This document shows, piece by piece, positions 8,594 to 16,503 of a stretch of DNA of 23,605 bases (the first letter of the stretch is position 1; each line of letters starts with the position of its first letter). The DNA is from CAYVTV01 sp964526475 (GTDB lineage: Bacteria > Bacteroidota > Bacteroidia > Bacteroidales > GCA-2748055). The stretch spans positions 1 to 23,605 of the forward strand of contig CAZGKF010000049.1 in NCBI GenBank assembly GCA_964526475.1. The letters are read 5' to 3'. Position numbers and translations under genes: made by a program. Below the pieces are notes generated by a model. The model ran no database searches. It was not told the DNA's origin and saw nothing but the letters and a program-made list of their open reading frames with translations.

Positions 8594-9157
8594 TCAAACT
8601 GTCATAACCTCCGTTTCTTTTCCTTCAATCAATTTATCAACCTTTCCTGAATAATCTGTTGTTAGTTTTTGAATCTCTTCTTCTGCTCTCTTTTTCTCGT
8701 CTTCAGGCAGTCCGTCTTTTTGCAGTTGTCTGATTTCTTCATTTCCATCCCTGCGGGCATTTCTTATACTTACCTTTGCATTTTCGCCTTCATTTTTAAC
8801 TTGTTTTACCAGGTCACGTCTTCTTTCCTCAGTAAGAGGAGGGATATTTATTCTTATGATCTCGCCGTTATTAACGGGAGTTATACCGATATTTGAAGCT
8901 AAAATGGCCTTTTCTATTAACCCAATCATATTTTTCTCCCAGGGTTGAATGGCAATGGTTTTTGCATCAGGAGTGCTGACATTTGCCACCTGATTAAGAG
9001 GTGTTAAAGCACCATAATAATCAACAGTTATACTATCTAATAAATGGTGGTTAGCTTTCCCCGCACGGATACGGCTTAATTCAAGTTCAAGGTAATCGAG
9101 GGCCTTTTTCATTCTTTCCTCAATCATTTCAAGAACAAATTGAACATCTTCACTCAT
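8594..9157 (-). CDS. frr: Ribosome recycling factor
   Basis: RRF, together with EF-G, splits the post-termination ribosome in the cytoplasm. The 187-residue product is full length and shows typical family features: an N-terminal helix ending LELSRIRAGKANHHLLDSI, then VDYYGALTPLNQVANVS, ISVQPW-like AIQPWEKNMIG, INIPPLTEERRRDLVKQVKN and a charged C-terminal helix. It is the last gene of the minus-strand translation block, 42 bases after pyrH and probably cotranscribed with it; this pairing is widespread in bacteria. The leader has no Shine-Dalgarno. Its 3' end nearly abuts the convergent dxs gene. Confidence 0.96.
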   Translation of the reverse strand: MSEDVQFVLEMIEERMKKALDYLELELSRIRAGKANHHLLDSITVDYYGALTPLNQVANVSTPDAKTIAIQPWEKNMIGLIEKAILASNIGITPVNNGEIIRINIPPLTEERRRDLVKQVKNEGENAKVSIRNARRDGNEEIRQLQKDGLPEDEKKRAEEEIQKLTTDYSGKVDKLIEGKETEVMTV

Positions 9158-9199
9158 AGATGAAAAATTTGGTTTATATATTTCAAACTCTAAATATAT

Positions 9200-9910
9200 T
9201 TAAATTCTCACTAAAGTTCCAATTTTTTCTCCTGAAATAAGCTTCTTTAGATTGCCTTTAATATTCATATTAAAAACAATTACAGGAAGCTTGTTTTCCC
9301 TGCAAAATGTAAAAGCCGTTAAATCCATAATGTTAAGATTACGTTCCAGCGCTTCGTCGAAGGAAATTTCATCAAATTTAACAGCCCCGGTATCTTTTTC
9401 AGGATCTGCAGTGTAAATACCATCTACCCTGGTTCCTTTCAACATTACATCTGCCCCAATTTCAACGGCTCTTAAGGCCGAAGCTGTATCAGTTGTAAAA
9501 AAGGGGTTGCCTGTACCAGCAGTGAAAATAGCTACTACATTATTTTCAAGAGCTTCCGTAACCTTATCCCTTTCAAATAATTCAGTAATGCTGTCTATCC
9601 TGAAAGCTGAAAATAATCTTGATCTGGTTCCTGCATCTGAAATAGCCGACTGCAATGCCAGGCCATTAATAACAGTTGCGAGCATACCCATGTAATCCCC
9701 TTTCACGCGCTCAATTCCAAGTGATGTGCCGGTTAATCCCCTGAAAATATTTCCGCCACCAATTACAATTCCAATTTGCAAACCGGCAGTAGCAGCCTGA
9801 TGAACTTCTTCTGCATATTCCTTGATTCGCTGTGGGGAAATCCCATGAGATTGGTTTCCCATAAGTGCTTCTCCGCTCATTTTTAGTAATATGCGATTAT
9901 ATCTGCTCAT
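9200..9910 (-). CDS. pyrH: UMP kinase
   Basis: PyrH phosphorylates UMP to UDP with ATP in pyrimidine nucleotide synthesis; the family works as a cytoplasmic hexamer allosterically controlled by GTP and UTP. The 236-residue protein has the amino-acid kinase fold motifs: LLKMSGEALMG at the start, GIVIGGGNIFRG for phosphate binding, DYMGMLATVINGLALQSA, TAGTGNPFFTTDTA, and KGTRVDGIYTADP for nucleotide binding. The length is typical. It lies 140 bases after tsf, with a plausible promoter in the gap, so it may be expressed both with the ribosomal block and on its own. frr follows. Confidence 0.96.
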   Translation of the reverse strand: MSRYNRILLKMSGEALMGNQSHGISPQRIKEYAEEVHQAATAGLQIGIVIGGGNIFRGLTGTSLGIERVKGDYMGMLATVINGLALQSAISDAGTRSRLFSAFRIDSITELFERDKVTEALENNVVAIFTAGTGNPFFTTDTASALRAVEIGADVMLKGTRVDGIYTADPEKDTGAVKFDEISFDEALERNLNIMDLTAFTFCRENKLPVIVFNMNIKGNLKKLISGEKIGTLVRI

Positions 9911-9956
9911 GATTAATATCTTTATTAACCAGCTAATTTAGTAAAAAGCCATATTA

Positions 9957-9986
9957 AAAAGATAGCAGAAAACCGTTTTATTTCAA
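9957..9986 (-). promoter_or_regulatory. Possible pyrH promoter
   Basis: On the minus strand TTG (9984-9986) is followed after 19 bases by TATCTTTT (9957-9964). This is one base off the Bacteroidota -7 box TAnnTTTG and has correct spacing. It would start a transcript near 9950 with a leader of about 40 bases. Confidence 0.4.
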
Positions 9987-10050
9987 CATCTGCAGGAAAA
10001 TAGGGGGAAATACGGGAAAATCAGTCGGGAATACAAATACAATGAATAAA

Positions 10051-10872
10051 CTATTGTTTTAACGAAAACCTGAAAAACCCTGTAATCTTAAGATCAGGGT
10101 CTGCTTCCCTAAGGTATTGCGCTACAGTTTTTTTACTGTCTTTAGTAAACTCCTGATTCAGGAGGGTATATTCCTTAAAGAACTTATTTAATTTTCCTTC
10201 CGCAATCTTGTCAAGCATATCTTCAGGTTTTCCTTCAAGTCTGGCTTGTTCCCTTCCAATTTCTTTTTCTTTTTCAATAGTTTCAGGAGTCACATCAGCT
10301 TTATCAATAGCAACAGGTGCCATTGCTGCAATCTGCATGGCAATATCCTTACCTGTCTGCAGGTCTGCTTTTTTCGTGAAACCAACAATGGTGGCAAGTT
10401 TCTTATCACTATGAATATAAGGAACTACTTCAGCTGCACTTAACTTTTCGTAATAGCTGAGATCCAATTTTTCTCCAATAACACCTATCTGTTCAACTAC
10501 CATTTCCTCAATCGTTTTTGATCCCATTCCAATTGTTTTCAATTCCTGAAGATCAGCAGGAGCTTTTTGAAGGGCCACATCAAGAATTGATTCTGCAAAT
10601 TTTATAAAATCGCTATTCTTTGCAACGAAATCGGTTTCACAGTTCAGACAAATAATAACGCCTAAACCATCTCTTACCTTAGCCAGAACGACTCCTTCAG
10701 TAGCTTCCCTATCAGCGCGTTTGCTTGCGATAAGCTGTCCTTTTTTCCGGATTATATCAATTGCCTGATCAAAATTTCCGGCTGCTTCTTCCAAAGCCTT
10801 TTTACAATCCATCATTCCTGCACCGGTAGTTTTTCTTAGTTTGCTGACATCTGCAGCGGTTATTATTACCAT
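10051..10872 (-). CDS. tsf: Translation elongation factor Ts
   Basis: EF-Ts is the nucleotide exchange factor that regenerates EF-Tu-GTP. The 273-residue product opens with the family signature (ITAADVSKLRKTTGAGMMDC, then KKALEEAAGNFDQAIDIIRK, the EF-Tu-contacting UBA-like domain). It also contains the TDFVAKN motif and two core subdomains (VVPYIHSDKKLATIVGF and the C-terminal part). The length is normal for this phylum. It follows rpsB by 15 bases, the classic rpsB-tsf pair. No Shine-Dalgarno precedes the ATG at 10872. Confidence 0.97.
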   Translation of the reverse strand: MVIITAADVSKLRKTTGAGMMDCKKALEEAAGNFDQAIDIIRKKGQLIASKRADREATEGVVLAKVRDGLGVIICLNCETDFVAKNSDFIKFAESILDVALQKAPADLQELKTIGMGSKTIEEMVVEQIGVIGEKLDLSYYEKLSAAEVVPYIHSDKKLATIVGFTKKADLQTGKDIAMQIAAMAPVAIDKADVTPETIEKEKEIGREQARLEGKPEDMLDKIAEGKLNKFFKEYTLLNQEFTKDSKKTVAQYLREADPDLKITGFFRFSLKQ

Positions 10873-10887
10873 GATTTTTATTTTATA

Positions 10888-11880
10888 TTATTCTTCATCT
10901 TTAATTTTCGATACTGATTTTTTCACAGGAGCTTTTTTTGTAAGCACCTTCTTTAAAACAGGCACCTCTTCTGCTATCTCATCATCATCAATATCCAGAG
11001 AAGTTGTCAGAATCTCTTCTGCTTCTTCTGCATCTTCATTTTCTTCTATACTATCATCGTTCCCGTCCTCTTCATCTTCTAAATCTTCAATAACAGATTC
11101 CTCCCTGGACTTTCTCATCCTGGTTCTTTTTCCGGTTGGTTTTTCTGTTTTTTCCATTGTCTCCTTTATTTCGCCATCCTTTTCCTTCTCAAGTTTTCTT
11201 TCATTAAGGCCTTCCTCTATTGCCTCACACAGATAATTGATTATCAGCATAATAGATTTTGATGCGTCATCATTGGCAGGTATTGGAAAATCAACTTTAT
11301 TAGGATCTGAGTTGGTATCGACGATGGCAAACACCGGGATATTGAGTCTGTTTGCTTCTCTTACAGAGATGTTTTCCCTGGAAATGTCAACTACAAACAT
11401 AGCTGCCGGGAGTCTTGTAAGTTCCGCTATACTTCCGAGGTTTTTTTCAAGTTTGGCACGTTTTCTGGTTACCTGTAGTTTTTCCCTTTTCGAAAGTGTG
11501 TCGAAAGTTCCATCAGTAGCCATCCTGTCGATGGAAGACATTTTTTTTACTGCTTTTCTGATCGTCGGGAAATTGGTGAGCATCCCCCCTGGCCACCTTT
11601 CAGTAACATAGGGCATATTTATCTTTCCCACGCTCTCTGATACAATGTCCTTAGCTTGTTTTTTTGTAGCAACAAAAAGTATCTTTCTCCCCGACCTGGC
11701 AATCTGTTTCATTGCAGCCGCAGCTTCTTCCATCATCTGCAAAGTTTTGTGGAGATCAATAATATGGATACCATTTTTTTCCATAAAAATATATGGAGCC
11801 ATATTGGGATTCCATTTCCGTTTAAGATGTCCAAAGTGAACACCTGCATCCAGTAATTCGTTAAAACTTGTTTTTGGCAT
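10888..11880 (-). CDS. rpsB: 30S ribosomal protein uS2 with a long charged C-terminal tail
   Basis: Ribosomal protein S2 binds late to the 30S subunit, near S1 and the anti-Shine-Dalgarno region. The start at 11880 gives MPKTSFNELLDAGVHFGHLK, the usual family N terminus; an in-frame ATG at 11919 would add 13 non-conserved residues. The core (about residues 1-229) includes HFGHLKRKWNPNMAPYIF, ERWPGGMLTNF and VDTNSDPNKVDFPIPANDDA. A further 101 residues follow: basic around 250-260, strongly acidic around 260-303 (runs of E and D), then basic again near the end (KKVLTKKAPVKKSVSK). The 330-residue total is well above the usual 230-280. The gene is in frame and in its normal rplM-rpsI-rpsB-tsf context, so it is expected to be functional. 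Confidence 0.96.
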   Translation of the reverse strand: MPKTSFNELLDAGVHFGHLKRKWNPNMAPYIFMEKNGIHIIDLHKTLQMMEEAAAAMKQIARSGRKILFVATKKQAKDIVSESVGKINMPYVTERWPGGMLTNFPTIRKAVKKMSSIDRMATDGTFDTLSKREKLQVTRKRAKLEKNLGSIAELTRLPAAMFVVDISRENISVREANRLNIPVFAIVDTNSDPNKVDFPIPANDDASKSIMLIINYLCEAIEEGLNERKLEKEKDGEIKETMEKTEKPTGKRTRMRKSREESVIEDLEDEEDGNDDSIEENEDAEEAEEILTTSLDIDDDEIAEEVPVLKKVLTKKAPVKKSVSKIKDEE

Positions 11881-11926
11881 ATTATTAATTGTTTGTTTAC
11901 ATTCTGTTTTGGCAATCAACAGGTAG

Positions 11927-11955
11927 TTCCGTTTAAGAATAAAAGAGTTACGGAA
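11927..11955 (-). promoter_or_regulatory. Inverted repeat in the rpsI-rpsB spacer, possible rpsB leader element
   Basis: TTCCGT (11927-11932) and ACGGAA (11950-11955) can pair across a 17-base loop in the 110-base spacer before rpsB. A minus-strand AGGAGG at 11958-11963 lies just upstream but has no start codon at proper distance. No U-tract follows, so this is not a typical terminator. S2 autoregulation through its leader is known in enterics; a similar role here is only a guess. Confidence 0.25.
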
Positions 11956-11990
11956 ATCCTCCTGATTTAGATACTAAACAATGTCAGAGG

Positions 11991-12377
11991 CTAACGCTTG
12001 CTGAACTGGAATCTCTTTCTTGCTTTTGGGCGTCCAGGCTTTTTACGTTCCACCTCCCGCGGATCCCTGGTCAAAAAACCTTCGGCTTTAAGTGAAGGTT
12101 TGTTTTCGGGATCAATCTTTATAAGGGCACGTGATATACCTAAACGCAAAGCTTCTGCCTGCCCTTTTATACCTCCACCGGTAAGATTTACTTTAATATC
12201 ATATTTATCTCTTACCTGAAGATGATGAAGTGGTTGCTCAACAACATAATGAAGATGTTCACCGGGGAAATATGTTTTATAATCCCTTTCGTTAACAATT
12301 ATCCGGCCTTTGCCTTCACTCAGATAAACGCGTGCAACAGCAGATTTTCTGCGTCCAATAGTATTTGTCATTTCCAT
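11991..12377 (-). CDS. rpsI: 30S ribosomal protein uS9
   Basis: S9 sits in the 30S head, with its C-terminal tail reaching the P-site tRNA. The 128-residue product has the normal length. It shows IGRRKSAVARVYLSEGKG, VNLTGGGIKGQAEALRLGIS, RALIKIDP, FLTRDPREVERKKPGRPKAR and the invariant C-terminal FQFSKR, whose last Arg contacts tRNA. The start at 12377 (MEMTNTIGRR) is preferred to the in-frame ATG at 12371 because it agrees with family N termini in this phylum. It lies 3 bases after the rplM stop, so translation is probably coupled. Confidence 0.97.
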   Translation of the reverse strand: MEMTNTIGRRKSAVARVYLSEGKGRIIVNERDYKTYFPGEHLHYVVEQPLHHLQVRDKYDIKVNLTGGGIKGQAEALRLGISRALIKIDPENKPSLKAEGFLTRDPREVERKKPGRPKARKRFQFSKR

Positions 12378-12380
12378 GTA

Positions 12381-12839
12381 CTATTCTTTAATTTCATTTA
12401 AGCTCACTTTCTTTGGTGTTTGTGCTTCATGAGGATGCTTATCACCTGTATAGACAAAAAGATTTTTGAAAAGCTTTGAGCCCAGACGGTTTTTTGGGAG
12501 CATCCCTTTCACCGCTTTTTCAATTATAGCTTCAGGTTTTTTATTTAACAATTCCTCAGGAGTGGTAAACCTTTGTCCTCCCGGATATCCGGTATGCCGC
12601 ACATACTGCTTATTTGTCATTTTATTACCTGTAAGTCTCACCTTTTCAGCATTAAGAACAATTACATTATCACCACAATCAACATGCGGTGTAAAATCAG
12701 GTTTATGCTTGCCCCTCAGTATATATGCAACTTTCGATGCTAGTCTTCCCAGAATTTCATCGTTGGCATCAATAACAATCCAGGCTTTTTTTACTGTTGC
12801 ATCGTTTGCCGAGATTGTTTTATAACTTAATGTATCCAC
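12381..12839 (-). CDS. rplM: 50S ribosomal protein uL13, GTG start
   Basis: L13 is an early-assembly 50S protein. The 152-residue product matches the family throughout: LSYKTISANDATVKKAWIVI, DEILGRLASKVAYILRGKHK, FTPHVDCGDNVIVLNAEKVR, TGYPGGQR, and GMLPKNRLGSKLFKNLFVY. The start codon is GTG at 12839 (GTG GAT ACA), chosen because the resulting MDTLSYKTISAN fits L13 N termini in Bacteroidota and no in-frame ATG lies nearby. An out-of-frame ATG 11 bases upstream (12850) would give only seven codons overlapping the start. It is the first gene of the rplM-rpsI-rpsB-tsf block, behind a near-consensus promoter. Confidence 0.96.
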   Translation of the reverse strand: MDTLSYKTISANDATVKKAWIVIDANDEILGRLASKVAYILRGKHKPDFTPHVDCGDNVIVLNAEKVRLTGNKMTNKQYVRHTGYPGGQRFTTPEELLNKKPEAIIEKAVKGMLPKNRLGSKLFKNLFVYTGDKHPHEAQTPKKVSLNEIKE

Positions 12840-12912
12840 TTTACGGTCATTTATTTGATCATAATCATTAAACTCTTGAATCTATTTAATAATCTTTAAA
12901 AATTGTGGACTG

Positions 12913-12942
12913 CAAAAGTACAATTAATTTTTATTAATCAAA
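12913..12942 (-). promoter_or_regulatory. Promoter of the rplM-rpsI-rpsB-tsf block
   Basis: On the minus strand TTTG (12939-12942) is followed after 18 bases by TACTTTTG (12913-12920). Both boxes match the Bacteroidota primary-sigma consensus fully. Transcription would begin around 12907, giving a leader of about 67 bases before the rplM GTG. Confidence 0.8.
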
Positions 12943-13031
12943 TAATTAATAGTAAAAATTTTATTTCAATGCCAGTCCGCGCTAAATTGATTAATATATA
13001 ACATAATTGATTATTTTTAGGCTATATAAAC

Positions 13032-14663
13032 ATGATGACAGTTTCTGCTGCTATTAATGCTTATCAGAATCCCCCGGCAATGAATTACAGAAAGGATATA
13101 CACCATAAAATCTATATCGGAGCTTTGTTACTCCTTTCTGCCGGTCTTCCTCTTTCAATATGGCTGACTACAGTTTCCGAGATACTCTTGTGTATTAACT
13201 GGCTGGCCGAAGGCGACTTCAGATATAAGCTATCTGTCCTGAAAACAAGAAAAAGCCTCTGGTTCATTTCCATGCTGTATATTCTGCACCTTACCGGATT
13301 AATCTTTACTTCAGATTTCACCTATGGTCTCCACGATCTTAAAATAAAACTGCCCGTTCTTCTGCTACCGCTTATTATAGGCACATCAAGACCCATAAAA
13401 CCTGAAAAACTAAAAGCAATTCTATTCACTTTCATTGCTGCCACATTGATTGGGACTCTTGTTTCTTTTTCCATATTCACAGGGATATACTCTTATGAAT
13501 ATACCGATATCCGCGAAATTTCTGTATTCATCTCACATATACGTTTTTCGATGATGATTGCTTTCGCTGTTTTAATCCTTCTTTATTTTATTTTTACCCG
13601 GGAAGAAAATTTTAAAGCTTCATTCCCCCTCAGAATTATTTTTTTTATTGCTGTTCTGTGGCTGGCATTTTCACTTTTCATTCTCAAAACCCTCACAGGA
13701 ATAGCTATTCTCACTATTATCCTGTATTTTCTTTCCTGGAAATATTCAGGTATGATAACTGAAAGTGCCCCCCGGTTTATTGTCCGTGTTTTGCTTCTTA
13801 CCTTCCCTCTTATCTTCTTCTCTTTTGTGACAAGGTCGGTTATGCAATTTTATCAGCGTGAAAATATCAATTTTTCAGAACTTGATACTCATACCATATA
13901 CGGCAATAAGTATTTTCACGATACTTTATCCGCTGAAGCTGAAAACGGTAATTATACCTGGATATATCTGTGTGAGGAAGAACTGCGCAAGGGATGGAAT
14001 GCATTAAGTGACTATAAATATGACAGTAAAGATAAAAAGGGACAGGAATTGAAATATACCCTGATAAGATACATGACATCCAAAGGACTGAGAAAGGATA
14101 TGAACGGATTAAATAAACTATATCCTGCCGATATTTCTGCTATTGAGAATGGCAATACGAACTATCTTTTTCTTAAATGGCACAGCATCTATCCAAGAGT
14201 TTATGAGATAATATGGGAATTGGATGGTTTTTTTAAAGGCCGGGATCCAGGCGGGCATTCCATTGCCCAACGAATTATATACCTAAAGGCTGCCATACAC
14301 ATCATCAGTAAACATCCCATCTCCGGAACCGGAACCGGTGATGTTCAAAAAGAATTTAACAGATATTACGATGAATATCTTCCCCTTTTAAAGGAAAAAT
14401 GGCGCCGGAGGGCGCACAACCAATATCTTACTTTTATGCTAAGTTTTGGTATCCCCATATTTCTTATTGCAATTGCATCATTGATACTCCCCCCTTTTAT
14501 AGAGAAGAAATGGAACAATTACTTTTTTGTGGTCTTTTTCCTGATCATTACATTATCCATGTTAAATGAGGATACACTTGAAACGCAAACCGGAGTCTCT
14601 TTTGTTATGTTTTTCTATTCAGTGCTGATATTTGCTTATAAAAATGAAAAAAATGACACATAA
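13032..14663 (+). CDS. O-antigen ligase/polymerase-like membrane protein (Wzy_C/WaaL type)
   Basis: The 543-residue integral membrane protein has about ten hydrophobic segments between residues 25 and 268, then two to three more between 465 and 540. They are separated by one large polar loop (about 270-465). Near the end of the loop are HPISGTGTGD and RAHNQYL (460-466, His462). The C-terminal segment contains NEDTLETQTGVSFVMFF. This layout fits the O-antigen ligase/polymerase superfamily (PF04932), which acts at the periplasmic face on lipid-linked glycans. The exact acceptor (lipid A core, protein or another glycan) cannot be told. The start is either 13032, 13035 or the in-frame ATG at 13080; the earliest would give an unremarkable cytoplasmic tail. 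Only a weak -7 box (TATTTTTA, 13012-13019) precedes it. Its end overlaps the next, broken gene. Confidence 0.75.
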   Translation: MMTVSAAINAYQNPPAMNYRKDIHHKIYIGALLLLSAGLPLSIWLTTVSEILLCINWLAEGDFRYKLSVLKTRKSLWFISMLYILHLTGLIFTSDFTYGLHDLKIKLPVLLLPLIIGTSRPIKPEKLKAILFTFIAATLIGTLVSFSIFTGIYSYEYTDIREISVFISHIRFSMMIAFAVLILLYFIFTREENFKASFPLRIIFFIAVLWLAFSLFILKTLTGIAILTIILYFLSWKYSGMITESAPRFIVRVLLLTFPLIFFSFVTRSVMQFYQRENINFSELDTHTIYGNKYFHDTLSAEAENGNYTWIYLCEEELRKGWNALSDYKYDSKDKKGQELKYTLIRYMTSKGLRKDMNGLNKLYPADISAIENGNTNYLFLKWHSIYPRVYEIIWELDGFFKGRDPGGHSIAQRIIYLKAAIHIISKHPISGTGTGDVQKEFNRYYDEYLPLLKEKWRRRAHNQYLTFMLSFGIPIFLIAIASLILPPFIEKKWNNYFFVVFFLIITLSMLNEDTLETQTGVSFVMFFYSVLIFAYKNEKNDT

Positions 14664-14826
14664 AGATTTTTTACAGAAAGCTCTTTCAATTTCTATCGAA
14701 AATATTGATATTGGCGCAGGCCCTTTTGGTGCATTGATTTTAAAGAAAAGAAAAATCATTTCATTACCTGACTCTTTTACTCCCTTTGAAAAGTGGGGTA
14801 CATTTAATACCAGTATCCTTTATTAA
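14644..14826 (+). pseudogene. N-terminal remnant of a guanine/cytidine-deaminase-like protein
   Basis: The reading frame encodes about 60 residues. The first 40 (MTHKDFLQKALSISIENI, then GAGPFGALILKKRKIIS) look like the N terminus of nucleoside/guanine deaminases of the tRNA-adenosine-deaminase fold, where they form the first helix and two strands. It then diverges and stops at 14824-14826, before the zinc-binding HAE and PCxxC motifs that these enzymes need. It therefore cannot be a working deaminase, and internal deletion is the likely cause. The start is ATG 14644 or 14653; both overlap the end of the upstream membrane-protein gene. Its stop overlaps the start of the glycosylase gene (TAATG), so translation of the remnant may still serve to couple expression. 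Similarity is judged by eye. Confidence 0.6.
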
Positions 14827-15341
14827 TGCCAGGCCAGAGACTTGATAGTAATTTTTACAGGGAAGATGTTCTTACCATTGCTCCTGCACTGTTAGGGATG
14901 AAACTGATACGTGTCACTGATAACATCTGCCATGAATATATCATTACCGAAGTTGAAGCTTACAGGGGTATGGAAGACCTTGCATGCCATGCCAGCAAGG
15001 GGAAAACCAGGCGTACAGAAGTAATGTTCCAGGAAGGAGGAAAACTATATATCTACTTAATATATGGGATGTATTATATGCTGAATATCGTAACCGGTCC
15101 GGCCGGATTTCCTCAGGCAGTGTTGATCCGCTCTTTATACGGGATCAACGGCCCCGGGAAACTAACAAAAAAACTCAAAATAGATAATAGTTTTTATGGT
15201 GAATCCATTACTGAATCTAAAAGAATATGGATTGAAAAGGGAATCAAAAATCCTTCTTATATTACTTCACCCCGAATAGGAATTGATTACGCAGGAGAAT
15301 ACTGGAAACAAAAATTGTGGAGATGGACGATCATTGATTAA
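14826..15341 (+). CDS. 3-methyladenine DNA glycosylase (AAG/MPG family)
   Basis: This family (PF02245) removes alkylated purines such as 3-methyladenine and hypoxanthine by flipping out the base, starting base-excision repair. The 171-residue product has the hallmarks in order: FYREDVLTIAPALLGMKL, ITEVEAYRGMEDLACHAS with the catalytic Glu of EVEAY, GKTRRTEVMF, LYIYLIYGMYYMLNIV, VLIRSL, GPGKLTKKL and the C-terminal SPRIGIDYAGEYW. It is somewhat shorter than the usual 190-200 residues, mainly between GPGKL and SPRIG, but no motif is missing. Its ATG overlaps the stop of the deaminase remnant. Its last 11 bases overlap the convergent outer-membrane protein gene. Confidence 0.9.
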   Translation: MPGQRLDSNFYREDVLTIAPALLGMKLIRVTDNICHEYIITEVEAYRGMEDLACHASKGKTRRTEVMFQEGGKLYIYLIYGMYYMLNIVTGPAGFPQAVLIRSLYGINGPGKLTKKLKIDNSFYGESITESKRIWIEKGIKNPSYITSPRIGIDYAGEYWKQKLWRWTIID

Positions 15342-16494
15342 CTCTCCTGAAATTCATTTTTTTATCAAACCATACTGCAAAATAAATTCCTGACATATAA
15401 TCAATCTTTGATCGTTTTATATCATACCATGCATCAAACCGCAGTATTAAATTGAACTGATCCCCAATAGTCCTGGTATATCCTGATTTAAACATAATAA
15501 GTTCCGTATCTCCACCCGGACCATTGCTCTGTAAAAAAGGATCGTACTCATAGGAATTATATAAACCCAGTCCATGAATTGTTTTGAATCCCACTGCTTT
15601 GAAATACCCTGCTGATATCTTGTTACCAAATATATTTCCCTCTACCCGGGGGAAAATTCCAAAACCTGTTTCGCCTTCATGATAATAAAAAGGAAAATGA
15701 AGGATAAACATCAGTTCTCTGAAATGCTTTTTATCATACTTTCTACTTGCTTCAATCCCTGTTAACATATTCCACCATGTATTTACAGAACGGTCACCGG
15801 TATTTATCTGTCCCCCCTCGTGTTTTCCCAGTATCTGTATGGGGATATTCATCCTCCATTCATTTGCAGATTCGGGAAGTTTTATAACAGAGCTCAAGCC
15901 TGCTGTTATCTCTTCATTAAATGGGGCCCCATGCAAAATCATTCTTTCCCAATCCAGCCATATTTCAGTTTCAACCGCTTGTGTACTCAGCCTTGCACTC
16001 AACCCTCCTTCAGGATATGAACTCAGATGTCTTTCAGGATTAAAAAGGACTTCGGTGAGCCGGTGATATTCTCCCCCGGGAAAATTCCCTAAAGTCAGAC
16101 TAAAAAAAGGTGCCGGAGAATACGTAAATGAAAAAACAGGAAGCTTTCGAGATAAACCTTCCATTCCATGATATTTCAACAGATGGACTCCAAAAGAACC
16201 CGAGAAATCCTTACTGAAAGAATAAATAAACTCCGGCTGTAGCCAGGTCCCTGTCAGGGTATATCCTTTAACCAGGGGATGGAAAAATTCATTGTTATGA
16301 AAAAAGGAAACAGACCTTATTGAGAGATTTAATTGCTTTGGTTCAGGAACAGTATCCCTTACTACAAATGAAGACTGGAGAAATTGTGCATTCAGGGATC
16401 TGTGAAAATGAAAAACAACAAATAATAAAATGAAACACAGGAACAGCTTTTTTAATAATATTCCATGGAGTAATGAAGTTCTGTTTTTTTGCAT
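15331..16494 (-). CDS. Predicted outer-membrane beta-barrel protein, unknown function
   Basis: I do not recognise a specific family. From the ATG at 16494 the protein has 387 residues, starting with a basic N terminus and a hydrophobic stretch (KLFLCFILLFVVFHF) ending SLNAQ, a good signal peptide. The in-frame ATG at 16512 would only lengthen the signal region by 6 residues. The mature part alternates polar and aromatic residues (for example FIYSFSKDFSGSFGVHLLKY, VFSFTYSPAPFFSLTLG, QFNLILRFDAWYDI) and ends MSGIYFAVWFDKKMNF, all in keeping with a beta barrel of roughly 14-18 strands. No plug, TonB box or enzymatic motif is seen. It is convergent with the glycosylase gene and divergent from the DUF2723 gene. 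An outer-membrane location is inferred from composition alone. Confidence 0.65.
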   Translation of the reverse strand: MQKNRTSLLHGILLKKLFLCFILLFVVFHFHRSLNAQFLQSSFVVRDTVPEPKQLNLSIRSVSFFHNNEFFHPLVKGYTLTGTWLQPEFIYSFSKDFSGSFGVHLLKYHGMEGLSRKLPVFSFTYSPAPFFSLTLGNFPGGEYHRLTEVLFNPERHLSSYPEGGLSARLSTQAVETEIWLDWERMILHGAPFNEEITAGLSSVIKLPESANEWRMNIPIQILGKHEGGQINTGDRSVNTWWNMLTGIEASRKYDKKHFRELMFILHFPFYYHEGETGFGIFPRVEGNIFGNKISAGYFKAVGFKTIHGLGLYNSYEYDPFLQSNGPGGDTELIMFKSGYTRTIGDQFNLILRFDAWYDIKRSKIDYMSGIYFAVWFDKKMNFRRVNQ

Positions 16495-16503
16495 TGCAGA
16501 AAA

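Noticed and set aside
10841..11236. 131-codon serine-rich ORF on the plus strand
   Set aside because: It lies wholly antisense to tsf and rpsB; the serine runs are the complement of the Glu/Asp codons of the S2 tail.
14644..14826. Functional small deaminase
   Set aside because: The HAE and PCxxC zinc-binding motifs are missing and the frame ends before them, so catalysis is not possible.
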